From Laedolimicola ammoniilytica (GTDB lineage Bacteria > Bacillota > Clostridia > Lachnospirales > Lachnospiraceae): 64,000 bases of DNA. The notes beneath the pieces were generated by a model that saw only the letters and a program-made list of their open reading frames with translations, did no database searches and had not been told where the DNA came from. The stretch spans positions 175,951 to 239,950 of the forward strand of contig NZ_JAOQKC010000003.1 in assembly GCF_025567165.1 (NCBI RefSeq), given 5' to 3'. The position numbers were made by a program, and so were the translations under genes. Positions 26,413-35,383 of this stretch are shown here, one piece after another (position 1 is the stretch's first letter; each line of letters begins with the position of its first letter).

Positions 26413-26829
26413 ATGAACAATACCTTTGATACCACAGTGGAATCCCTGTTCAAGGGAATGGACAGTTTTATTACCACCAAGACCGTAGTCGGCGACGCAG
26501 TAACCATCGGCGACACCATCATCCTGCCACTGGTGGACGTATCCTTTGGCGTGGGAGCCGGAGCCTTCGCGGGCGACAAGAAGCAGAACGCGGGCGGCGG
26601 TATGGGAGCGAAGATTTCCCCCAGCGCCATTCTGGTGATCTCAGGCGGTGTCACCAAGCTGGTCAACGTGAAGAATCAGGATACCGTAACGAAGATTCTC
26701 GATATGGTGCCGGATTTCGTGAATAAGTTTGCAGCAGGCGGAACCAAGAAGGAGAGCCCGGTGGCGGACGCCATTCAGGACGCGGTAGATGTGATCGAGA
26801 AGGAAGAGCCGGAGACAGAGGCGGAATAG
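26413..26829 (+). CDS. gerW: GerW/YtfJ family spore protein
   Basis: A 138-residue protein with the family core: TVVGDAVTIGDTIILPLVDVS, a Gly/Ala-rich GVGAGAFAG and GGGMGAKISPSAILVISGG, followed by a helix VPDFVNKF and an acidic tail. In Bacillus, GerW is needed for normal germination. Its presence argues that the host sporulates. RBS AAGGAGG lies before ATG 26413, and TATAAA/TAATAATAG elements upstream may be recognised by a sporulation sigma factor, although this is not certain. Confidence 0.88.
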   Translation: MNNTFDTTVESLFKGMDSFITTKTVVGDAVTIGDTIILPLVDVSFGVGAGAFAGDKKQNAGGGMGAKISPSAILVISGGVTKLVNVKNQDTVTKILDMVPDFVNKFAAGGTKKESPVADAIQDAVDVIEKEEPETEAE

Positions 26830-26876
26830 TCGAAGGCAGATTCCGGACAAAGTACGGAGAAGGAAAAATCTGCAAG

Positions 26877-26896
26877 GTGTATCAGCCAGGATACAC
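26877..26896 (+). terminator. Hairpin after gerW
   Basis: GTGTATC-AGCCAG-GATACAC, a perfect 7-bp stem with only a short T run behind it. Confidence 0.35.
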
Positions 26897-26950
26897 ATTT
26901 CGAAAAAAAGGACATAGAATAGAATAAGAAAACCCATGCCGGGAGCCGAT

Positions 26951-27112
26951 ATGAAACAGCTGCTTGGTTTTGTGATGTTCTGGATAGGTGTCGGAATCCT
27001 GACAACCTTTTTTATGCCGGTCAACGGCTGGTTTGTGCGGGCATTGGCGGCCTTTTCCCTGATGATCGTCGGGTACAATCTGTTCTCGTCCGGAGGAAAA
27101 TGCGGAAGATAA
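26951..27112 (+). CDS. Small two-helix membrane protein (53 aa)
   Basis: ATG 26951 opens a 53-residue frame, MKQLLGFVMFWIGVGILTTF, then a short loop (MPVNGWF), a second hydrophobic helix and a GGKCGR end. GGGAG lies 5 bp upstream. Two transmembrane hairpins of this size are often found beside sporulation genes, but no family was recognised. It sits between gerW and the TraX-like gene, all in one direction. Confidence 0.6.
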   Translation: MKQLLGFVMFWIGVGILTTFFMPVNGWFVRALAAFSLMIVGYNLFSSGGKCGR

Positions 27113-27126
27113 GAGGAAGATAGAAA

Positions 27127-28056
27127 ATGTCTGTAACGATACTGAAACGGATAGCGCTGGTCACGATGGCGCTTGGATACATCGGGGCGCTGATTCCGGG
27201 TATGCCGGTGTTCCTGCAGTGGATCGGAAAGCTATCCGCGCCGCTGTTCTTTTACTGCATGGCCTGGAGCCTCACGAACACCAGGGATAAGAAATCGTAT
27301 TTCCGACGGCTCTATATCGCCAGCGTCGCCCTGGCAGCCTTCAACCTCCTGATGTCTGTGGTGGCCCAGAAGACCGGCCTGGTCACAGCCGTTACCACCA
27401 ATATGTTCGCAACCCTGTTTGCGTCCGCCTTTCTGGTGGATCTGATAGAATACGCGAACCGTCATCCGAAACGGAAAACGAAAATCTGGTTCACTTACAT
27501 TTTTTACCAGATATCCATCGCAGGCGTGTGGGCCGGACTTTATGAGGTGGTCGAAGTGCCCTACGCAGTGCTGAACTTCGGTTCTGCCGTACTGGGAAGC
27601 GCTCTGACCTGTGAAGGGGCTCTGATGTATGTGCTGATGGGTGTTCTGTTTTATTTTACAAAGGAGGACAAGAGCAAGAAAAGAATGGTTCTTGGCTATC
27701 TGGGCATCTTTCTGGTGTTCTTTGTGAATTCTGCCTTTGGCCTCTGGGGAAGAATATTTTCCTTGGTAGGACACGACGTGCTGGTAGCCCTGATGGAGAT
27801 TATGACGGGACTGGTGCTCTGGGGAGCGTCCTTCCGACCGATGTTCGATCTGTCCCATATGTTTCACAATGATTTCCAGTGGCTGATGATTTTCGCTCTG
27901 CCGCTGGTGCTTGCCTGCAATGGGCGGCTTGGTTACAGCAAAAAGAAGCGGAAGCGGGAGAAGCTGTCACCGCAGTTCCGGAAATACTTTTATTACGTAT
28001 TTTATCCGGCTCATGTGTATGTGCTGTGGTTCATCGGGGCTGTATTGATAAAATAA
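27127..28056 (+). CDS. TraX-like membrane protein
   Basis: This 309-residue protein has about eight transmembrane segments with the TraX family start (LKRIALVTMALGYIGALIPG...LQWIGKLSAPLFFYCMAWSLTNT, split here) and the C-terminal motif KYFYYVFYPAHVYVLWFIG. In the F plasmid, TraX acetylates pilin, but chromosomal relatives in Firmicutes are probable acyltransferases of unknown substrate. It is not near conjugation genes here. The gene follows the small membrane protein by 14 bp. Confidence 0.82.
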   Translation: MSVTILKRIALVTMALGYIGALIPGMPVFLQWIGKLSAPLFFYCMAWSLTNTRDKKSYFRRLYIASVALAAFNLLMSVVAQKTGLVTAVTTNMFATLFASAFLVDLIEYANRHPKRKTKIWFTYIFYQISIAGVWAGLYEVVEVPYAVLNFGSAVLGSALTCEGALMYVLMGVLFYFTKEDKSKKRMVLGYLGIFLVFFVNSAFGLWGRIFSLVGHDVLVALMEIMTGLVLWGASFRPMFDLSHMFHNDFQWLMIFALPLVLACNGRLGYSKKKRKREKLSPQFRKYFYYVFYPAHVYVLWFIGAVLIK

Positions 28057-28103
28057 GGAAACAGGCAACAGACGCAGAGGAGAATTTCCAGTAAAAAGGC
28101 AAC

Positions 28104-28138
28104 AAAAAAAGGAGCGGCACAGGCTGCTCCTAATTTTT
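28104..28138. terminator. Bidirectional terminator between TraX-like gene and rpmB
   Basis: AGGAGC and GCTCCT pair. A run of seven A on the left gives a U-tract for the minus strand (rpmB), and TAATTTTT on the right serves the plus strand. Confidence 0.8.
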
Positions 28139-28149
28139 CAATCTCAAAC

Positions 28150-28335
28150 TTAAGCTCTCTCAACTGCTCCGGACTTCAGACAGGATGTACATACATACAT
28201 CTTTCTGGCAGCGCCGTTCACCTTAACCTTTACAGACTTAACATTGGATTTCCACATCTTGTTGGAACGTCTATGTGAATGGCTGACGTTGTTTCCGAAA
28301 TGAGCGCCTTTTTCACAGATTGCACACTTTGCCAT
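28150..28335 (-). CDS. rpmB: 50S ribosomal protein L28
   Basis: A 61-residue zinc-ribbon type L28: MAKCAICEKG at the start and CTSCLKSG near the end provide two CxxC pairs, with the conserved SHSHRRSNKMW between. RBS AGGAGGTG precedes the start on the minus strand. It is divergently placed from the Asp23-DAK2-recG unit, as in many Firmicutes. Confidence 0.97.
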   Translation of the reverse strand: MAKCAICEKGAHFGNNVSHSHRRSNKMWKSNVKSVKVKVNGAARKMYVCTSCLKSGAVERA

Positions 28336-28391
28336 GTTTGCACCTCCTCTTGAACGATAGTGAACCTATATATAGGCTCGCAACATAGGTT

Positions 28392-28420
28392 ATTTTAGCA
28401 GATACCACTATATTTTGCAA
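28392..28420 (-). promoter_or_regulatory. Promoter of rpmB
   Basis: On the minus strand TTGCAA, a 17-bp spacer and TAAAAT, about 55 bp before the start codon. Confidence 0.65.
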
Positions 28421-28468
28421 GTGGAAATTTAAAAATATTACAATTTTTTAGAAAGTATGAAAAATAGC

Positions 28469-28497
28469 TTTCTTTTCCGGCAAAAACAGGTTATAAT
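28469..28497 (+). promoter_or_regulatory. Promoter of the Asp23-DAK2-recG operon
   Basis: A consensus TATAAT with a weak TTTCTT -35 at 17 bp, pointing toward 28580. Confidence 0.5.
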
Positions 28498-28579
28498 ACA
28501 CTATATCTGTGTCATCTGATGAGAAAAAGGAGGGCACAGGCTTTTTTGGTGAATTAAAATAAGAGTGGAGGTAATGATA

Positions 28580-28936
28580 ATGAAGGGACTTATGAATACG
28601 CAGATGGGCGCGGTCATGATTGACCCGGAAGTTATTGCCAGATATGCAGGTTCCGTAGCGGTAGAGTGCTTCGGTATCGTTGGAATGGCCATGGTAAATA
28701 TGAAAGACGGACTGGTAAAGCTCCTGAAGGGAGACAACCTGACCCGCGGCGTAAACGTACAGATCAACGATAACAAGATTACGCTTTCCTTCCATGTAAT
28801 CGTGGCTTACGGCGTGAGCATTTCCGCTGTATCCGACAATCTGATGAGCAATGTAAAGTACAAGGTGGAGGAGTTCACCGGAATGACGATTGAGAAAATC
28901 AACATCTTTGTAGAAGGTGTCAGAGTCATAGACTAA
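28580..28936 (+). CDS. Asp23/Gls24 family envelope stress protein
   Basis: This 118-residue protein has the Asp23 core (VIARYAGSVAVECFGIVGMA, then strands ending KYKVEEFTGMTIEKINIFVEGV). Members such as YloU are membrane-associated or envelope-stress related and lie immediately before the DAK2 protein YloV, as here. ATG 28580 is 8 bp after GGAGG; the in-frame GTG and ATG just upstream are too close to the RBS. Confidence 0.88.
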   Translation: MKGLMNTQMGAVMIDPEVIARYAGSVAVECFGIVGMAMVNMKDGLVKLLKGDNLTRGVNVQINDNKITLSFHVIVAYGVSISAVSDNLMSNVKYKVEEFTGMTIEKINIFVEGVRVID

Positions 28937-28961
28937 TTTTCAGGAGGAGTTTTTTGTCATT

Positions 28962-30602
28962 ATGAAAACAATAGAGGTAAACACGCTTACAAAGATGTTT
29001 TTAGCCGGAGCTAAGAACCTGGAAGCGAAAAAAGAGTGGATCAACGAGCTGAATGTATTTCCGGTGCCGGACGGCGATACGGGAACGAACATGACGCTGA
29101 CCATTATGTCTGCGGCTTCCGAGGTGAATAACCTGTCCGAGCGTACCATGGAGACAGTAGCGAAGGCGATCTCCTCCGGTTCCTTACGGGGAGCCCGCGG
29201 AAATTCCGGCGTAATCCTGTCCCAGCTGCTCCGCGGCTTTACAAAGGGAATTAAGGGTTACGAGACACTGGACGTTATGATTATTTCCAACGCCTTCCAG
29301 AAGGCGGTAGAGACGGCCTATAAGGCAGTTATGAAGCCCAAGGAGGGAACCATTCTGACCGTAGCAAGAGGAGCGGCTGATAAGGCGGCGGAGCTTGCTC
29401 TGGAGGAAGAGGATCTGGATGTATTTTTCTCCGGTATCATTGAGGAGGCAGAGCGTGTACTGGCTACCACGCCGGATCTCTTACCGGTTCTGAAGGAGGC
29501 AGGCGTAGTAGACTCCGGCGGACAGGGTCTGGTAGAGGTTCTGAAAGGCGCTTATGACGCTTATCTGGGAAAAGAGGTGGATTACACCTTTGAAGCGCCG
29601 AAGTCCGCTCCGGTGAAGATCAGCGCGGAGACAGAGGCTGAAATCAAGTTCGGTTACTGTACCGAGTTTATTATCGTATTAGATAAGAAGTTTGAGCATA
29701 AGGACGAGATGGAGTTTAAGGCTTTCCTGGAGTCCATCGGTGATTCCATCGTATGCGTGGCAGATGATGATATCGTAAAGATTCATGTACATACGAATCA
29801 TCCGGGCCAGGCCATTGAGAAGGCGCTGACCTATGGCTCCCTGTCCCGCCTGAAGATTGACAATATGCGCGAGGAGCATGAGGAGAAGCTGATTAAGGAC
29901 GCTTCCAAGATTGCGGCGCAGCAGAAGGCAGAAGAGCCGAGAAAGGAGATGGGCTTTATCTCCGTATCCATCGGCGAGGGTATCGGTGAGATCTTCAAGG
30001 GTCTTGGCGTGGATTACCTGATCGAGGGCGGTCAGACCATGAACCCCAGCACCGAGGATATGCTCAATGCCATTGACAAGGTAAATGCAGAACACATCTT
30101 TATTCTGCCGAACAATAAGAACATTATTCTGGCTGCAAACCAGGCGAAGGCTCTCTGTGAGGATAAGGATATCATCGTTATCCCCACCAAGACGGTTCCC
30201 CAGGGAATTACGGCCATGATCAACTTTATGCCGGATTCCAGTGCAGAGGAAAACGAGGCCCGTATGACCGAGGAGCTGGCCAACGTGAAGACCGGTCAGG
30301 TGACTTACGCAGTGCGTGATACTCACATTGATGACAAAGAGATCAAAGAAGGAAATATTATGGGTATCGGCGATCACGCGATTCTGGCAGTGGGCGAGGA
30401 CGTAGAGCAGACCACGCTGGATATGTTTAAAGAGCTGATCGATGAGGATTCCGAGCTGATCAGTATCTATTATGGCGAGGATGTGAAGAAAGAGGACGCA
30501 GAGAAGTTGGGCGAGAAATTAAGCGATCTGTACCATGACTGCGACGTCGAGGTTCATTTTGGCGGACAGCCCATTTACTATTATGTAGTATCTGTGGAGT
30601 AG
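28962..30602 (+). CDS. DAK2 domain protein, fatty acid kinase FakA/YloV-like
   Basis: A 546-residue protein with an N-terminal DAK2 ATP-binding domain (VFPVPDGDTGTNMTLTI about 32; GARGNSGVILSQLLRG about 79; EAGVVDSGGQGLVEVLKG about 178) and a C-terminal FakA/YloV region (about 310-546). In the Fak system FakA phosphorylates fatty acids presented by a DegV-type FakB. No degV gene is in the window. It lies 25 bp after the Asp23 gene and 3 bp before recG. Confidence 0.88.
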   Translation: MKTIEVNTLTKMFLAGAKNLEAKKEWINELNVFPVPDGDTGTNMTLTIMSAASEVNNLSERTMETVAKAISSGSLRGARGNSGVILSQLLRGFTKGIKGYETLDVMIISNAFQKAVETAYKAVMKPKEGTILTVARGAADKAAELALEEEDLDVFFSGIIEEAERVLATTPDLLPVLKEAGVVDSGGQGLVEVLKGAYDAYLGKEVDYTFEAPKSAPVKISAETEAEIKFGYCTEFIIVLDKKFEHKDEMEFKAFLESIGDSIVCVADDDIVKIHVHTNHPGQAIEKALTYGSLSRLKIDNMREEHEEKLIKDASKIAAQQKAEEPRKEMGFISVSIGEGIGEIFKGLGVDYLIEGGQTMNPSTEDMLNAIDKVNAEHIFILPNNKNIILAANQAKALCEDKDIIVIPTKTVPQGITAMINFMPDSSAEENEARMTEELANVKTGQVTYAVRDTHIDDKEIKEGNIMGIGDHAILAVGEDVEQTTLDMFKELIDEDSELISIYYGEDVKKEDAEKLGEKLSDLYHDCDVEVHFGGQPIYYYVVSVE

Positions 30603-30605
30603 ACG

Positions 30606-32663
30606 ATGAATACAGCTTCCCCAATTACAGCCCTGAAGGGCGTTGGAGAAAAGACAGCAGCGCTCTTTCACCGTGTCGGGGTCGACACGGTGGGAGAGCT
30701 TTTGTCTTACTATCCGAGAACATATGACGTATACGAAAAGCCGAAGAATTTCGCTGACCTGGAGCCGGACAGAGTACAGGCGGTGACGGCCATGCTTCAC
30801 CGGACGCCGGAGGGAAAGAAGGCGGGCCGGTATCATATTACCACGGCAGTGCTTACGGAGAACGGAATCCGCCTCAGCCTGTCCTGGTTCAATATGCCGT
30901 ATCTGCGCAACAGCCTGCTGCCGGGCCGGACCTATATTTTCCGGGGCCGGGTACAGAAGAAAAAGGAACGGCTTTCCATGGATCAGCCGGAGATTTACAC
31001 GCCGGAGGATTATGAAAAGCTTCTGGGCACCATGCAGCCGGTCTACGGACTTACCGGAGGGCTCTCCAATAAAACTGTGACAAAGGCAGTGCGGCAGGCA
31101 TTGGACGAGCTGGCGCTGGATCCGGAGTATCTGCCGGAGCATATCCGGAATGAGCAACAGTTAGCCGAATATAACTTCGCGCTGCGAACCATTCATTTTC
31201 CGGTGAAACGGGAAGATCTGCTGCTGGCCCGGAAACGGCTGGTGTTTGATGAGTTCTTTTTGTTTATCCTGGCCTTACGTCAGATGAAGGAGCAGACCGA
31301 AGACACGGTCAATGCCTGTGTGATTCGTCCGGGAGCGGCGGTTGAAACCTTGCTTTCTTCCCTTCCCTATGAGCTGACCGGAGCCCAGAAGCGGGTCTGG
31401 CAGGAGATACAGTCCGATTTGGCCGGAGAGACGGTCATGAACCGTCTGGTACAGGGTGACGTGGGATCGGGCAAGACGGTGCTGGCGCTGCTTGCCCTGC
31501 TTTCGGCGGTGGAAAGCGGTTTTCAGGGAGCAATGATGGCCCCGACCGAGGTTCTGGCAAGGCAGCATGCGGAAAGCATCCGGGAGCTGCTTCTGGGGCT
31601 TTCGATGGAGGACTGTGTGGAGCTGCTGACCGGATCCATGACGGCAAAGGAAAAGCGGGAAGCCTACGCCCGTATCGAAAGCGGCGAGGCGCGGATTATC
31701 GTCGGAACTCATGCGCTGATTCAGGAAAAGGTGCAGTATGCCCGCTTAGGGTTGGTGGTGACCGATGAGCAGCACCGTTTCGGCGTCCGCCAGCGGGAGA
31801 CACTGGCAGGAAAGGGTCTGCATCCCCATGTGCTGGTTATGAGCGCCACACCCATTCCCCGGACGCTGGCGATTATCATTTACGGGGATCTGGATATCTC
31901 CGTCATCGACGAGCTTCCGGCCAACCGTCTGCCTATCAAAAACTGCGTGGTAGATGAGAGCTACCGTCCCAAGGCCTACCGCTTTATCGAGCGGGAGGTG
32001 GCAGCCGGACGGCAGGTGTATATCATCTGTCCCATGGTAGAGGAAAATCCGGAAATCGAGATCGAAAATGTGGTGGATTATACGGAGAAGCTTCGAAAAG
32101 AGCTGGCTGCAGGTATCACAATCGAATATCTGCACGGGAAAATGAAGGCGGCAGAGAAAAACGACATCATGGAACGGTTCGCGGCTGGCGAAATCCAGGT
32201 GCTGGTCTCTACGACGGTTATCGAGGTGGGCGTCAATGTGCCGAACGCTACCGTCATGATGGTGGAGAACGCGGAGCGCTTCGGCCTGGCCCAGCTTCAT
32301 CAGCTCCGGGGACGCGTGGGACGTGGAAGCCACCAGTCCTATTGTATCTTCGTGAGCGGATCCGACAGCAAGGAAACCAGAAAGCGGCTGGAGATCCTGA
32401 ACCGCTCCAATGACGGCTTTTATATTGCGTCTGAGGACCTGAAGCTAAGGGGGCCGGGCGATCTGTTCGGCGTCCGTCAGAGCGGGATCCTGGAATTCAG
32501 GATAGGGGACATTTTCACCGACGCGTTGATCCTGCAGGCAGCCAGCGAGGAAGCGGCAAAGCTGGAGAAGCAGGATCCGGATCTGAGTCTTGCGGAGCAC
32601 CGGGGGCTTCGGGAGAAGCTTTCGGAGTACCGGAGAGCGGGGCTGGAGCGGATGAGTTTGTAA
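30606..32663 (+). CDS. recG: ATP-dependent DNA helicase RecG
   Basis: This 685-residue helicase has an N-terminal wedge/OB domain (about 1-220), Walker A QGDVGSGKTVLALLALLSAV (about 279), motif II DEQH (about 389), motif III MSATPIPRTLAI and a C-terminal helicase domain with HQLRGRVGRGSHQSYC (about 560). It remodels stalled forks and branched DNA. The gene begins 3 bp after the DAK2 stop. Confidence 0.97.
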   Translation: MNTASPITALKGVGEKTAALFHRVGVDTVGELLSYYPRTYDVYEKPKNFADLEPDRVQAVTAMLHRTPEGKKAGRYHITTAVLTENGIRLSLSWFNMPYLRNSLLPGRTYIFRGRVQKKKERLSMDQPEIYTPEDYEKLLGTMQPVYGLTGGLSNKTVTKAVRQALDELALDPEYLPEHIRNEQQLAEYNFALRTIHFPVKREDLLLARKRLVFDEFFLFILALRQMKEQTEDTVNACVIRPGAAVETLLSSLPYELTGAQKRVWQEIQSDLAGETVMNRLVQGDVGSGKTVLALLALLSAVESGFQGAMMAPTEVLARQHAESIRELLLGLSMEDCVELLTGSMTAKEKREAYARIESGEARIIVGTHALIQEKVQYARLGLVVTDEQHRFGVRQRETLAGKGLHPHVLVMSATPIPRTLAIIIYGDLDISVIDELPANRLPIKNCVVDESYRPKAYRFIEREVAAGRQVYIICPMVEENPEIEIENVVDYTEKLRKELAAGITIEYLHGKMKAAEKNDIMERFAAGEIQVLVSTTVIEVGVNVPNATVMMVENAERFGLAQLHQLRGRVGRGSHQSYCIFVSGSDSKETRKRLEILNRSNDGFYIASEDLKLRGPGDLFGVRQSGILEFRIGDIFTDALILQAASEEAAKLEKQDPDLSLAEHRGLREKLSEYRRAGLERMSL

Positions 32664-32683
32664 GGAGAAAAGACAGAAGTACT

Positions 32684-34492
32684 ATGAACATTTTAAATAT
32701 TGAGCACGTAAGCAAGCTTTACGGAGATAAATGGATTTTTGACGATATTTCCTGCGGAATTCAGGAGAATGAGAAGATAGGTATCATCGGGATCAACGGA
32801 ACCGGAAAAACTACTTTGCTCCGGATTATCGCAGGAACAGAGGAGCCGGATAAGGGTCAGGTGATCATGCAGAATGGCGTGAAGCTGGCGTTTTTATCCC
32901 AGGCCAATACCTTTCCCGAGGGCGCGACGGTGCTGTCCTGCGTGGCAGGCGGCGAAGTCACCGAGTACGATGCGAAAAATATGCTGAATACCCTGGGCGT
33001 CCCGGATCCGGAGGCGCGGATCGAGACCCTGTCCGGCGGGCAGAAGAAACGGGTGGCCCTGGCGCGGACTTTGTTGCTTCCGGCGGATATCCTGATTCTG
33101 GACGAGCCTACCAACCATCTGGACGAGGAAATGATCCGCTGGCTGGAAACCTATCTTCGAAAATTCCGGGGAACCGTGATTCTGGTAACCCATGACCGTT
33201 ATTTCCTGGATCGGGTTACCAATCGGATTCTGGAAATCAGCCGGGGAAAGCTCTACAGCTATCAGGCCAACTATTCAGGCTTCCTGGAGCTGAAGGCAAA
33301 GCGGGAGGAAATGGAGTTGGCCACCGAGCGGAAGCGGCAGAGCATTCTCCGCATGGAGCTGGAATGGGCGGCCAGAGGCTGCAGGGCCCGGACCACCAAG
33401 CAGCAGGCGAGACTGGATCGGCTGGAAGCGTTGAAGGCCGGAAGGGCTCCGGTCTTTGATAAAACCGTGGAGCTGGATTCGGTCGAAACCCGCATGGGCA
33501 AAAAGACCATTGAGCTGCACCACGTATCCAAGGAATACGAGGGCCGAAGGATTGTTGAGGATTTTACCTATATTTTTCTGAAAAATCAGACGATCGCGTT
33601 TGTTGGCCCGAATGGCTGCGGAAAGTCTACTTTGCTGAAAATGATAGCAGGGCAGATCCCGCCGGATTCAGGCGATGTGGAGGTGGGCGAGACGATCAAG
33701 CTTGGCTATTTCGCCCAGGAGCTGCCGGAAATGGATGAAAATCAGCGGGTTATCGACTACGTGAAGGATATTGCCGAGTACATTCCCACCCGGGACGGAC
33801 GGATTACGGCGTCCCAGATGCTGGAACGCTTTCTGTTTACACCGGATATGCAGTACGCGCCCATCGGAAAGCTCTCTGGTGGGGAGAAGCGGCGGCTGTA
33901 TCTCTTAGGCGTTCTGCAGACCGGCCCCAATGTGCTGGTTATGGACGAGGTCAGCAACGAACTGGATATTCCCACACTGACGATTCTGGAGGATTATCTG
34001 AATTCCTTTATTGGAATCGGGATTCTCGTTTCCCACGATCGATATTTCCTGGACAATGTGGTGGATCGGATCTTCGCCTTCGACGGCAACGGTCATTTCC
34101 GCCAGTACGAGGGCGGCTATACCGACTACATGGAAGCCCTGGCCCGGGAGCATGGCGCGGCAGGGACGGATTTTGGCGGCGCTTTAAAGAGCATAAAAGT
34201 AGCGGGAGCTTCCGAACCCGGCGGAAAAAAGAAAGCCACCTGGGACAAGGGTGAGAAGAAGCTGAAATTCACCTACAAGGAACAGAAGGAATTCGATACC
34301 ATCGAGGACGATATCGCCGTGCTGGAAGCAAAGATCGAGGAGCTGGATAAAGAAATGATTGCCCATGCCAGCCAGTATAGCCGCTTAACGGAGCTTACGA
34401 AGGAAAAGGAAGAGACGCAGAGCCTTCTGGATGAGAAGATGGAGCGCTGGATGTACCTGACGGAGCTGAAGGAAAAAATTGACGCCCAGTAG
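32684..34492 (+). CDS. ABC-F family ATPase
   Basis: A 602-residue soluble protein with two ABC domains and no membrane segments. Domain 1 has GINGTGKTT (about 36), LSGGQKKRVALART and DEPTNHLD. A charged linker helix (about 205-265) precedes domain 2, which has GPNGCGKST (about 309), LSGGEKRRL and a slightly divergent Walker B, VMDEVSNELD. The C-terminus (about 535-602) is a coiled coil. ABC-F proteins act on the ribosome, in translation quality control or antibiotic protection. The last 18 bp of the gene plus the stop region recur at 36903-36924. Confidence 0.9.
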   Translation: MNILNIEHVSKLYGDKWIFDDISCGIQENEKIGIIGINGTGKTTLLRIIAGTEEPDKGQVIMQNGVKLAFLSQANTFPEGATVLSCVAGGEVTEYDAKNMLNTLGVPDPEARIETLSGGQKKRVALARTLLLPADILILDEPTNHLDEEMIRWLETYLRKFRGTVILVTHDRYFLDRVTNRILEISRGKLYSYQANYSGFLELKAKREEMELATERKRQSILRMELEWAARGCRARTTKQQARLDRLEALKAGRAPVFDKTVELDSVETRMGKKTIELHHVSKEYEGRRIVEDFTYIFLKNQTIAFVGPNGCGKSTLLKMIAGQIPPDSGDVEVGETIKLGYFAQELPEMDENQRVIDYVKDIAEYIPTRDGRITASQMLERFLFTPDMQYAPIGKLSGGEKRRLYLLGVLQTGPNVLVMDEVSNELDIPTLTILEDYLNSFIGIGILVSHDRYFLDNVVDRIFAFDGNGHFRQYEGGYTDYMEALAREHGAAGTDFGGALKSIKVAGASEPGGKKKATWDKGEKKLKFTYKEQKEFDTIEDDIAVLEAKIEELDKEMIAHASQYSRLTELTKEKEETQSLLDEKMERWMYLTELKEKIDAQ

Positions 34493-34497
34493 GTGCG
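34476..34497 (+). repeat. 22-bp direct repeat, left copy (end of ABC-F gene)
   Basis: AAATTGACGCCCAG plus TAGGTGCG is identical to 36903-36924 and covers the stop codon of the ABC-F gene. The two copies bracket the TetR/CooC island. Confidence 0.85.
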
Positions 34498-34548
34498 TGG
34501 CAAGGAGAATATTGACAGACAAAACGCCGTTATCGAATGAAATGCGGA

Positions 34549-35139
34549 TCACGATTCCCTCTGATCCCGGATCAGAAATGATTCCAGCCCCGCGCGGATA
34601 AACTGATCGATGGCCCGCTGTATCTTTTTCCAGTCGGAGCAGTGATTGCGCAGCATGACTTTATTGATGGACAGACAGCCGTTCATCTGGAAATAAAAAA
34701 TGGCTTCGGCTTCTTCAAAGGTAAGGAGACTGTGTGACATCAGCCAGGTCACATAGTCTTCTTTTGTCGTTTCCGCCATTTTTTCTATGATTTGTGCGGA
34801 GATGGTGTCGTCGAGAAAAAGCGCCTGATATCGGTCGCTGCTGTGCAGCCTGTCACAGAAAGGATAGGAGCAGTTCCCGGAGGCTCTTGCAGGGCAGAAG
34901 ACATGGTCGATGACGCTGGTGGTTTCTTTCAGGATTTCGCTTAGAAGATCATCCAGCACATCGGCAGTATCATAATAGTGGAGATAGAAGGTTCCCCGGT
35001 TGATTTCCGCAAGCCTGCAGATCTCAGTGACTGTGATTTTGGGATATTCCTTTTCTTCCAGGAGCTTTAAAAATGCTTCCTTTATGACCTGGCGGGTATA
35101 ACGCGTCCTCCGGTCTTCTTTCTGTGTCTTTTCCGGCAT
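34549..35139 (-). CDS. TetR/AcrR family transcriptional regulator
   Basis: This 196-residue regulator has an N-terminal TetR helix-turn-helix (about 12-60; VTEICRLAEINRGTFYLHY is the HTH core) and a helical ligand domain with an odd short Cys-rich stretch (CPARASGNCSYPFCDRL, about 102). It is divergent from the CooC-like gene and probably regulates that island and itself. RBS GGAGGAAA precedes the start. A perfect 33-bp palindrome at 35178-35210 is a candidate operator. Confidence 0.88.
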   Translation of the reverse strand: MPEKTQKEDRRTRYTRQVIKEAFLKLLEEKEYPKITVTEICRLAEINRGTFYLHYYDTADVLDDLLSEILKETTSVIDHVFCPARASGNCSYPFCDRLHSSDRYQALFLDDTISAQIIEKMAETTKEDYVTWLMSHSLLTFEEAEAIFYFQMNGCLSINKVMLRNHCSDWKKIQRAIDQFIRAGLESFLIRDQRES

Positions 35140-35177
35140 GGGAATTTCCTCCTTTTTCGATGATTTCTATTGGAGAG

Positions 35178-35210
35178 TTTCTGAACAGAATACGGAAAAC
35201 TGTTCAGAAA
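35178..35210. promoter_or_regulatory. Candidate TetR operator palindrome
   Basis: TTTCTGAACAG and CTGTTCAGAAA are perfect inverted arms separated by 11 bp, located 39 bp upstream of the TetR start and downstream of its predicted promoter. Confidence 0.6.
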
Positions 35211-35235
35211 CCTACAGACAGCTTTAAATTGATGA

Positions 35236-35284
35236 TTGTATTTTCTGATACTTTTATTATAATCAGTTTGTAAAGAAAATCAAC
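35236..35284. promoter_or_regulatory. Overlapping divergent promoters of the TetR/CooC island
   Basis: Plus strand: TTGTAT (35236), 16 bp, TATAAT (35258). Minus strand: TTGATT (35284-35279), 16 bp, TATAAT (35261-35256). The two -10 boxes share the sequence ATTATAAT. Confidence 0.5.
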
Positions 35285-35383
35285 ATATTGTTTATAAAAA
35301 GAACACCCTGTATCAGGACGGCAGCAGAATAATTGCTGAACGCAGGAAAATGTGGATTTGGCACAGGAAAGGATGGAGAGGAT

